Positions 1 through 5,870 of a stretch of 14,957 bases of DNA are shown piece after piece. Source of the stretch: Spirochaetales bacterium (GTDB taxonomy: Bacteria > Spirochaetota > Spirochaetia > DSM-27196 > SLST01); NCBI GenBank assembly GCA_028284845.1, contig JANQQY010000306.1:1-14957 (forward strand), given 5' to 3'. The position numbers were made by a program, and so were the translations under genes. Under the pieces are notes generated by a model. The model worked only from the letters and a program-made list of their open reading frames with translations. It had not been told where the DNA came from and did not search any database. The stretch's first letter is position 1; each line of letters opens with the position of its first letter.

Positions 1-938
1 ACGGAACCCACTGGATCATTGACGCGATCTACGCGGGCGACACCTGGATCGATGACGACTCCTCTCCACTCGCGCGCGCCGGGATCAGCGCTCGGACCGG
101 CCAGACCATCCTCGCCATCAACGGCACAGCGCTCAACGAGTCGACGAGCCCGGACTCGTGCCTTGTCGGCCTTGCCGGCGCGGAGATAGCGATTACGCTT
201 GGAGACTCAAACGGCGAGAATCCCCAGACATTCCCCCTCCGCACCCTCGCGTCGGAGAACGGCGCACGCTACCGCCACTGGGTCGAAAAAAAACGACGCG
301 TCGTACACGAGGCGACGGACGGACGCGCAGGGTACGTCCATGTGCCGGACATGGGAGCGGAAGGCTATGCGGAGTTCCACCGGGGCTATCTTGCGGAGTG
401 CGACCGCGATGCCCTGATCATTGATGTGCGCTACAACGGCGGAGGTCATGTTTCGCCACTCCTGCTCGAGAAGCTTCGGCGCCGACGCATCGGCTACGAC
501 CTCTCACGATGGTACGGAATAATGCCCTATCCGGAGGAGTCGCCGGCCGGTCCTATGGTCGCGCTCACCAACGAGAATGCCGGCAGCGACGGAGACATCT
601 TCTCGCATAGCTTCAAGCTCTTTGAGCTCGGCCCGCTCATCGGCACCAGAACCTGGGGCGGGGTAATCGGCATCAACCCTCGGCAACGATTCGTCGACGG
701 TGGGCTCACGACGCAGCCGGAGTTCTCGTTCTGGTTCGAGGATGTGGGCTGGAACGTTGAGAACTACGGCACGGATCCGGACATCGTCGTGGAGGTATCT
801 CCACAGGACGAGGCGGCCGGTCGAGACCCGCAACTCGAGCGCGGCATTGAAGAGATCAAGAAGCAGCTCGCGGAGTTCTCTCCAAAGCTGCCCGATATCA
901 ACGACCGAAACACACGACGTCCGCCGGAACTGAAATAG
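1..938 (+). CDS. Tricorn-type S41 serine protease, C-terminal part (5' truncated by window edge)
   Basis: This is the last 312 codons of a longer gene; the frame is open from base 3 and ends at TAG 936-938. The fragment starts in a segment reading GTHWIIDAIYAGDTW and continues into a PDZ-like module (SPLARAGI, GQTILAING, fragment residues about 22-90). It then enters the S41 core: GYVHVPDMG, then the strand-loop DVRYNGGG, then NAGSDGD with the predicted nucleophile Ser195 of the fragment. TWGGVIGI and DGGLTTQPE follow, with Glu240 matching the tricorn glutamate, and the tail carries GTDPDIVVEVSP and DPQLERGIEEI. This order is characteristic of tricorn proteases, which degrade peptides released by larger proteases. 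The upstream beta-propeller domains, start codon and any signal peptide lie outside the window. The sulfatase gene follows after 11 bp, so co-transcription is likely, although a functional link is not evident. Confidence 0.88.
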   Translation, partial: GTHWIIDAIYAGDTWIDDDSSPLARAGISARTGQTILAINGTALNESTSPDSCLVGLAGAEIAITLGDSNGENPQTFPLRTLASENGARYRHWVEKKRRVVHEATDGRAGYVHVPDMGAEGYAEFHRGYLAECDRDALIIDVRYNGGGHVSPLLLEKLRRRRIGYDLSRWYGIMPYPEESPAGPMVALTNENAGSDGDIFSHSFKLFELGPLIGTRTWGGVIGINPRQRFVDGGLTTQPEFSFWFEDVGWNVENYGTDPDIVVEVSPQDEAAGRDPQLERGIEEIKKQLAEFSPKLPDINDRNTRRPPELK

Positions 939-949
939 GATAGCCATCA

Positions 950-2503
950 ATGAGCAAGAATGCGCCGAACATCATCTACATCCTGGCGGATGACATGGGC
1001 TACGGAGACCTCTCCTGCCTGAACGAGAATTCAGCGATCCGAACGACGCAGATCGATGCCCTGGCAGCCCGTGGGATGAAGTTCACTGACGCGCATTCGA
1101 GCTCCGCGGTCTGCACGCCCTCTCGGTACAATATCCTGACCGGACGCTACAACTGGCGGTCGTCGATGAAGGAAGGCGTCTCCTGGAGCTACACACCGCA
1201 CCTGATCGAAGATGGTCGTGAGACGATCGCAAGCTGGCTCCAAAAGCGTGGTTACGATACGGCTTGTGTTGGGAAGTGGCATCTGGGGCTCGACTGGAAG
1301 CAGTCGGACGGAACTCCTGCCGGAGACGAGGAGGAGGTCGACTTCAGTCGGTCCATCGGTAACGGTCCCACCTCATTTGGATTTGACTACTTCTTCGGGA
1401 TCACAGCCTCACTCGACATCCCACCCTATGTCTACATTGAGAATGAGAGGGTGACGGGGCTTCCCAACCGCCGAACCGAGTTCCGGCACAAGCGGAACTT
1501 CTGGCGCGACGGCCCTACCGGAAGCGACTTCTTCCACACGGATGTCCTTCCCACCCTCACCAAGCGCGCAACCGACTACATACGCGGCGAGCTTGAACCG
1601 AACGGTACGCGAGATTCTGCCAAGCCCTTCTTCCTCTACTTCCCGCTGCCGGCTCCGCACACGCCCATCCTTCCTACCGCACCCTTTCTCGGGAGCTCCG
1701 GAACGAATCTCTACGGGGACTTCTGTCTGATGGTCGATTGGGTCGTGGGAGAGATCGCCCGGGCCGTGGAAGAGATCGGGGCGACGGAGAACACCATCAT
1801 CGCCTTTACCAGCGACAACGGATGCTCGCCGCAGGCCAACTTTGAAGAGCTGGCGACCTTCGGGCACAACCCCAGCTACCACTTCCGAGGTCACAAGGCC
1901 GACATCTACGACGGCGGTCATCGGATCCCGTTGGTAATCAGTTGGCCGGCCGAGATCCCCGCCAACTCATCGAGCGACCAGCTTGTCTGTCTTGGAGACC
2001 TCTTCGCCACGATGGCAGAGTGGTTCGGTGAGTCCCTCCCGGACACCGCAGGGGAAGACTCGGTGAGCAATCTCCCTGTCTGGCGCGATGACGGAGACAC
2101 CATCCAGGCGCGATCGGATGCTCTCCCGGAGGGAGTGGACGCGAAGTACAGAGGCGTCCGTGAGGCTCTTGTTCACCACTCGGTGAACGGATCGTTCAGC
2201 ATCCGGCAGGGTCGATGGAAACTCGAGTTCTGTCCCGGCTCCGGAGGCTGGTCCGATCCAAAGCCGGGCGAAGAACCGGCGGGGTCACCGCCCATGCAGC
2301 TCTACGACATGAGTACGGACGTAGGCGAACGAACCAATGTCGTCAACGACCATCCGGAGATCGTCTCCCGTCTGACGGAGCTGATGACGAGCTACGTGCG
2401 AAACGGCAGAAGCACAGCCGGAGCAGCGCAGCCGAACACGGGGCCGCGCTACTGGCCGCAATTAAACTGGATGATGGAGTCCGACCTCGAGATCAGCACG
2501 TAG
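950..2503 (+). CDS. Cys-type sulfatase (arylsulfatase A family)
   Basis: The product is 517 residues, a normal length for the alkaline-phosphatase-fold sulfatases that hydrolyse sulfate esters. The N-terminus reads NIIYILADDMGYGDLS, giving metal ligands Asp14 and Asp15. The sulfatase signature CTPSR at residues 55-59 is followed by LTGR, and Cys55 is the residue converted to formylglycine. Other expected active-site pieces are GKWHLG (Lys109, His111), TSDNG (Asp289, Asn290) and HKADIYDGGHRIP (Lys316). The ATG at 950 has only a weak AGGA nine bases upstream but directly precedes the conserved first strand. No signal peptide is visible, which is unusual because many bacterial sulfatases are exported. 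No formylglycine-generating enzyme or anaerobic sulfatase-maturing enzyme is in the window, so maturation must be supplied elsewhere. The substrate cannot be inferred; it could be carbohydrate sulfate or an aryl sulfate. Confidence 0.93.
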   Translation: MSKNAPNIIYILADDMGYGDLSCLNENSAIRTTQIDALAARGMKFTDAHSSSAVCTPSRYNILTGRYNWRSSMKEGVSWSYTPHLIEDGRETIASWLQKRGYDTACVGKWHLGLDWKQSDGTPAGDEEEVDFSRSIGNGPTSFGFDYFFGITASLDIPPYVYIENERVTGLPNRRTEFRHKRNFWRDGPTGSDFFHTDVLPTLTKRATDYIRGELEPNGTRDSAKPFFLYFPLPAPHTPILPTAPFLGSSGTNLYGDFCLMVDWVVGEIARAVEEIGATENTIIAFTSDNGCSPQANFEELATFGHNPSYHFRGHKADIYDGGHRIPLVISWPAEIPANSSSDQLVCLGDLFATMAEWFGESLPDTAGEDSVSNLPVWRDDGDTIQARSDALPEGVDAKYRGVREALVHHSVNGSFSIRQGRWKLEFCPGSGGWSDPKPGEEPAGSPPMQLYDMSTDVGERTNVVNDHPEIVSRLTELMTSYVRNGRSTAGAAQPNTGPRYWPQLNWMMESDLEIST

Positions 2504-2513
2504 AAGCCGGCGA

Positions 2514-2527
2514 CTCCCGCTCGGGAG
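2514..2527. terminator. Short hairpin after the sulfatase gene (weak terminator candidate)
   Basis: CTCCCG at 2514-2519 and CGGGAG at 2522-2527 are exact inverted repeats, effectively a five-pair stem with a four-base loop, starting 11 bp after the sulfatase stop. A pyrimidine-rich stretch follows, but there is no run of T, so intrinsic termination is doubtful. The remainder of the 89-bp gap to the next gene shows no convincing promoter. Confidence 0.2.
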
Positions 2528-2592
2528 GCCTCTCTCTACCCGGTGTCACTCAGCTTGTTGCTCCCGCGCGGAGCGCGAAGCATATTCTGCGG

Positions 2593-3510
2593 GTGCGCCC
2601 ATTTTGTACGGTCTTACCTCTCGCCTGCCTCACCCTTCTCTTCGGATGCACTACCTGGGAGACGGAGATGAGCTACACTCCCCGGGCACCTCTGGCGCAG
2701 AGTGATTCGATCAATCTACGCATCGGCTCCTTCAACATCCGCTACGACGGGGTGGGCGAAGAGTCGTGGGTCTGGGCCGACCGACGCGATATCGTCGTGG
2801 AGGCGATTCTTGCGGAGAAGCCTGACGTGATTGGGCTGCAGGAGGTCACCACCTGGGCCGGTATGGACATGCTCGCCTCAAGACAGATTCCTGATCTTGA
2901 GCAGATGCTCGCCGGCCACGGCTATGCACTCGCAGGTGCGCGACCGCTCGATTCAATCGCAAGTTCAAACCCAATCGTCTACCGCATGGATCGCCTTGAG
3001 ATGGTGGAGACGGGTGTTCTCTACTTCAAACGAGACCCGCACACGCCCCCGGAAACCACGATGGAGAATCTGAGTGCTCGATTCGGGCGGTGGGCCAGGT
3101 TCCGAATCCGATCCGGCGAACAGCAGGGCACGGAGATGGTGGTACTCAATGCCCACTACAACCCTGTCCGGTTCGGTCACCGATTGCGGTCGAGCCGCAT
3201 CCTTGTTGACGAGCTTCCGGCAATCTGTGAAGACGATCCGCTCATCATCGTGGGCGACCTCAACGCCTTTCCCGGCTGGGGATCGGTCAATCGACTACAA
3301 AACCAGCTGGGACTCACGGACGCTCACGGTTCGATGGGAGTGGAGGGAGGAACCCTGCATCGTGGTCGCGAGTCGTTTCGCTGGGGTCGGATTGACTATG
3401 TATTGGCAGACCCAAGCATGCGTGTGCTGGATGCGTGGATCAGTCAGGTTCGCCCGGGTGGAACGTTCCCGAGCGACCACTTTGCCGTCTACGCAGACAT
3501 AGCGCTCTAG
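2593..3510 (+). CDS. Endonuclease/exonuclease/phosphatase-fold protein, candidate lipoprotein
   Basis: From GTG 2593 the product is 305 residues. Residues 1-19 resemble a lipoprotein signal: Arg2, a hydrophobic core (VLPLACLTLLFG) and lipobox LFGC with Cys19. The body shows the metal-dependent EEP set in order: IGSFNIRYDG (Asn48), GLQE (Glu84), GDLNAFPGWG (Asp222, Asn224) and the C-terminal SDHFAVYADI (Asp295, His296). The SFNIRYDG opening and R..IVVEAI..EKPDVIGLQEV resemble the uncharacterised bacterial EEP group that acts on phosphodiesters or phosphomonoesters; the substrate is unknown. The start is uncertain. GTG 2593 lacks a good ribosome-binding site, while ATG 2668 has GGGAG six bases upstream and would give a 280-residue cytosolic form without the lipobox. 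I prefer 2593 because the signal-like segment is in frame and well formed. The gene ends six bases from the convergent metY stop. Confidence 0.85.
   Translation: MRPFCTVLPLACLTLLFGCTTWETEMSYTPRAPLAQSDSINLRIGSFNIRYDGVGEESWVWADRRDIVVEAILAEKPDVIGLQEVTTWAGMDMLASRQIPDLEQMLAGHGYALAGARPLDSIASSNPIVYRMDRLEMVETGVLYFKRDPHTPPETTMENLSARFGRWARFRIRSGEQQGTEMVVLNAHYNPVRFGHRLRSSRILVDELPAICEDDPLIIVGDLNAFPGWGSVNRLQNQLGLTDAHGSMGVEGGTLHRGRESFRWGRIDYVLADPSMRVLDAWISQVRPGGTFPSDHFAVYADIAL
2657..2661 (+). promoter_or_regulatory. Shine-Dalgarno for the alternative EEP start at 2668
   Basis: GGGAG sits six bases before ATG 2668. It is better than anything upstream of GTG 2593 and is the main argument for a shorter, non-lipidated protein. 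It may also be fortuitous, being part of coding sequence just after the lipobox Cys. Confidence 0.35.
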
Positions 3511-3516
3511 GCGGGT

Positions 3517-4797
3517 CTATATCGCCTTCAGGGCGCTCTCGAGATCGGCAACGATATCATCAACGTGTTCGAGACCAATCGAGAGGCGAACAAACTCCGG
3601 CTGCAATCCGGCGGCGCGCTGAGCCGCGTCGTCGAGCTGGGAGTGCGTCGTGCTTCCCGGGTGAATGGCGAGGCTCTTTGCGTCACCAACATTGGCGACG
3701 TGACTAAAGAGCTGGAGTGCATTGATGAATTTCTGACCGGCCTCTTTGCCGCCCTTGATTCCAAAGCCAATCATGCCGCCAAAGCCACGCTTGAGGTACT
3801 TCTTCGCAGTCTCGTGCGTGGCGTGGCCGGGAAGACCCGGGTAGTTGACCCACTCAACGTCCGGGTGGTTACCAAGGAACTCGGCAACGGCAAGCGCATT
3901 CGACGAGTGACGCTCCATCCGTAGGGCGAGCGTCTCAAGCCCTTGGAGAAACATCCACGCGTTGTCGGGAGAGATCGCCGAACCGAGGTTGCGCAGTGGG
4001 ACAACGCGCATTCGAAGTAAGTAGCCAATCGCATTGAGATCGCCAAGATCGTGGGCAAAGCGCGCGCCGTGGTAGCTCGGCTCCGGTTCATTCAGCGTTC
4101 GGAAGGGACCCTTTGTCCAATCAAACCGACCCGCATCGACGACCGCACCGCCGATCCCCGTTCCGTGCCCGCCAATCCACTTTGTCAGCGAGTTGCAGAC
4201 GATGTCGGCGCCATGCTCGATGGGCCGCAGCAGATAGGGTGTCGTGAAGGTTGCGTCTACGATCAGCGGGATGTTGTGTCCGTGGGCGACACCGGCGATC
4301 GCTTCGAAGTCAGGTACGGAGAGCGACGGGTTCCCAATGGTTTCGACAAAGACCGCGCGAGTCTTCTCATTGATAGCGGCCTCGATGCCGGCGAGATCAG
4401 TCGGCTCGACAAATCGGACGGTGATCCCGTATCGCGGAAGAATGTCGTGGAACATGGTGAACGTTCCGCCGTAGAGGTGGGAACTCGAGACAATCTCATC
4501 GCCGGCTTCTGCGATGTTGATGATCGAGTAGTGAATGGCCGCCGTTCCGCTGGCAAGAGCGAGCGCCGCTGCACCACCCTCAAGCGCCGCAAGCCGCTGT
4601 TCGAGGGCATCTTGCGTCGGGTTCATGATCCTTGTGTAGATGTATCCAAGCTCCTTGAGCGCAAAGAGATTCGCTGCATGCTCGGTGTCTCGGAACTGGT
4701 ACGCAGTCGTCCTGTGAATGGGTACCGCTCGGCCCGGCTGCTCCTCCGTTGGACCATAGCCGGCGTGAATCGCTGCTGTCTCAAACTGATGTGCCAT
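3517..4797 (-). CDS. metY: O-acetylhomoserine sulfhydrylase (aminocarboxypropyltransferase), PLP-dependent
   Basis: The product is 426 residues, the usual length for MetY-type enzymes of the Cys/Met-metabolism PLP family. These form homocysteine from O-acetylhomoserine and sulfide in the cytoplasm. The N-terminus reads FETAAIHAGYGP and VPIHRTTAYQF. YTRIMNPTQDALEQR (Tyr54, Arg56) is the phosphate-contacting segment, and LASGTAAIHY, SSSHLYGGT and ETIGNPSL follow. The PLP-binding lysine is Lys206 in NSLTKWIGGHG. FVRLSIGLEHVDDIVADL closes the protein. The length and the GGTFTMF segment favour MetY over cystathionine gamma-synthase (MetB), which is normally shorter. The start has AGGAGA four bases upstream at 4802-4807. 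The gene stands alone between a convergent EEP gene and a divergent FecR gene, so it should be transcribed from its own promoter, with an operator-like palindrome at the predicted transcription start. Confidence 0.95.
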   Translation of the reverse strand: MAHQFETAAIHAGYGPTEEQPGRAVPIHRTTAYQFRDTEHAANLFALKELGYIYTRIMNPTQDALEQRLAALEGGAAALALASGTAAIHYSIINIAEAGDEIVSSSHLYGGTFTMFHDILPRYGITVRFVEPTDLAGIEAAINEKTRAVFVETIGNPSLSVPDFEAIAGVAHGHNIPLIVDATFTTPYLLRPIEHGADIVCNSLTKWIGGHGTGIGGAVVDAGRFDWTKGPFRTLNEPEPSYHGARFAHDLGDLNAIGYLLRMRVVPLRNLGSAISPDNAWMFLQGLETLALRMERHSSNALAVAEFLGNHPDVEWVNYPGLPGHATHETAKKYLKRGFGGMIGFGIKGGKEAGQKFINALQLFSHVANVGDAKSLAIHPGSTTHSQLDDAAQRAAGLQPEFVRLSIGLEHVDDIVADLESALKAI

Positions 4798-4812
4798 TCT
4801 TTCTCCTACACA

Positions 4813-4832
4813 ATTATCTCAATTGACTTAAT
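4813..4832. promoter_or_regulatory. 20-bp imperfect palindrome, candidate operator of metY
   Basis: The two half-sites read ATTATCTCAA and TTGACTTAAT: 16 of 20 positions are symmetric around CAATTG. The palindrome lies 16 bp before the metY start codon, just beyond its ribosome-binding site, and over the start point expected from the promoter at 4835-4863. That placement suits a repressor. The regulator is unknown and no regulator gene adjoins metY. I do not match it to a named consensus such as the MetJ box. Confidence 0.5.
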
Positions 4833-4834
4833 CA

Positions 4835-4863
4835 TGTATAACCAGATCTTGGGTTTACGGCAA
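4835..4863 (-). promoter_or_regulatory. Candidate sigma-70 promoter of metY
   Basis: On the minus strand, TTGCCG (4863-4858) and TATACA (4840-4835) are separated by exactly 17 bases, each matching four of six consensus positions. Transcription would begin near 4828, inside the palindrome at 4813-4832. Confidence is limited because both hexamers are imperfect. Confidence 0.4.
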
Positions 4864-4930
4864 GCGCCTCCGGCCGGTTGAGCGGCTCGCTTGGGACAGG
4901 AACATCGCTTGTTCTTCATCTTGCCTGTAG

Positions 4931-4936
4931 TACAAT
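4931..4936 (+). promoter_or_regulatory. Candidate -10 element for the FecR operon
   Basis: TACAAT matches the -10 consensus at five of six positions. TTGTTC at 4909-4914, 16 bases upstream, is a poor -35 with three of six matches. If real, the leader would be only about ten bases long before the ATGs at 4951/4954, with GAGGG at 4944-4948 as the ribosome-binding site. That site is better spaced for ATG 4954 than for 4951. Confidence 0.3.
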
Positions 4937-4950
4937 TCGAGCTGAGGGTG

Positions 4951-5868
4951 ATGATGGACGCAGAAAAGAGGGCCTTGATGATCCTTCTCCTGCCGCTTGT
5001 CGCGGGAGTGGCTCTGGCCCAGGAGAGTGTGGGACGAATCATTTCGATCGATGGGATCGCGGAGATTGACGCATTCGGCAACGCGGCGTTCATCCAGGCC
5101 CGCGAAGGAGATCGGCTCTACGAGCGCACTGTGATCAAGACTGACGTGGAGACGTGGGTCTCGATAGAGGTTGGTGGTACGACCTACGAGATCGCGGCAC
5201 TCTCCGAAACGCGCGTGTCCTCGTTTGTGGCGGGCCGCCGGCGAGCAGCCGGCGACGGGTTTCTGCGTCGGCTTATTGGAGGACTTGGCCGAGCGCTCGC
5301 GCCTCCACCGGAGACGGAACAACGGTTTGGAACAGATCGTGCGTCTGAGGCGGTCCAAAACGACGGGTTCGCCGGCTTTGTCCTCGACGTGGACGTCGAC
5401 GCTGAGTACGAACTTGCCGTCGCATCACTTGAGGCGGGAGAGTTCAGAGAGGCGATGGAACACTTCGCCCTGATCGAGTTCCCGGAGGACGGCAGCTTTG
5501 ACCTGGAAGAGTTCTACGTTGACAAGACGTGGGCGCTGATGGGCATGGGAGATCTCTCGGAGGCGATTCGTACAGCGCTTGCCTACGCTGACCCATTTGA
5601 CCCGTCTGTAGACGATGTGAATCAGATCGGCCCACGCCTTCAGCTCCTCGTTGCCGTCGCCGCCTGGTACACCGACGATGATGTTCTGGCGCGAGAGGCC
5701 GCGGTCGCACACGTTGACGATCTTGGAGTAGAGGCTGCCGACGCTCAGGCCATCACGATCGCAATCCTCTCGCAACGCGAGACGGACCGCGAGTCCGCTG
5801 ACCGACTCGAGCGTCAAGCGCGAGAGGGTCGCCCGGCGGAAGCCTGGGACACCCTCCTGAGCGAGTAG
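4951..5868 (+). CDS. Secreted FecR-domain protein with helical repeat C-terminus
   Basis: From ATG 4951 the product is 305 residues (304 if the adjacent ATG 4954 is used, which the GAGGG spacing favours). Residues 1-23 form a Sec signal peptide, with Lys6-Arg7, a core ALMILLLPLVAGV and likely cleavage after ALA before QES, so the mature protein is predicted periplasmic. Residues 25-95 match the FecR beta-domain pattern (SVGRIISIDGIAEID, REGDRLYERTVIKT, SIEVGGTTYEIAALS). A basic linker follows (GRRRAAGDGFLRRLIGGLGR, 95-114). Residues about 150-300 are predicted helical and TPR-like (YELAVASLEAGEFREAMEHF; DKTWALMGMGDLSEAIRTAL). It is not the classical FecR anti-sigma regulator, since no TonB receptor or sigma factor is nearby. 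The cyclase gene starts 2 bp after the stop, so an extracytoplasmic partner of the CHASE2 sensor is a reasonable inference. The frame is open upstream to TTG 4891, but that extension would bury the signal peptide. Confidence 0.85.
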   Translation: MMDAEKRALMILLLPLVAGVALAQESVGRIISIDGIAEIDAFGNAAFIQAREGDRLYERTVIKTDVETWVSIEVGGTTYEIAALSETRVSSFVAGRRRAAGDGFLRRLIGGLGRALAPPPETEQRFGTDRASEAVQNDGFAGFVLDVDVDAEYELAVASLEAGEFREAMEHFALIEFPEDGSFDLEEFYVDKTWALMGMGDLSEAIRTALAYADPFDPSVDDVNQIGPRLQLLVAVAAWYTDDDVLAREAAVAHVDDLGVEAADAQAITIAILSQRETDRESADRLERQAREGRPAEAWDTLLSE

Positions 5869-5870
5869 CC

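Noticed and set aside
2215..2592. Upstream in-frame extension of the EEP protein into the sulfatase gene
   Set aside because: It overlaps nearly 290 bp of sulfatase coding sequence and yields an arginine-rich, non-conserved leader. A lipoprotein-like signal begins at 2593.
3509..3527. AGGCG/CGCCT hairpin between the EEP and metY stop codons as a bidirectional terminator
   Set aside because: The stem is only 5 bp with a 9-base loop and has no T-run on either side, so it is not distinguishable from chance.
4051..4881. 276-codon plus-strand open frame opposite metY
   Set aside because: It lies almost wholly antisense to metY, whose motifs are unmistakable. The product has no recognisable features, and the frame runs through the metY promoter region.
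4861..4893. CAAGCG/CGCTTG inverted repeat in the metY-FecR gap as an operator or REP element
   Set aside because: The arms are 6 bp and 21 bp apart with poor inner pairing, and no second copy was seen in the window.
4891..4950. TTG start extending the FecR protein by 20 codons
   Set aside because: It would place a polar stretch ahead of a well-formed signal peptide and lacks a ribosome-binding site, whereas GAGGG precedes the ATGs at 4951 and 4954.
4798..4950. SAM-type riboswitch ahead of metY
   Set aside because: The leader between the predicted start point and the ATG is only about 30 bases, far too short for a known SAM aptamer.
4951..5868. FecR anti-sigma factor for iron-siderophore uptake
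   Set aside because: No FecI-type sigma factor or TonB-dependent receptor is present. The protein has a cleavable signal peptide rather than a single-pass anti-sigma layout.
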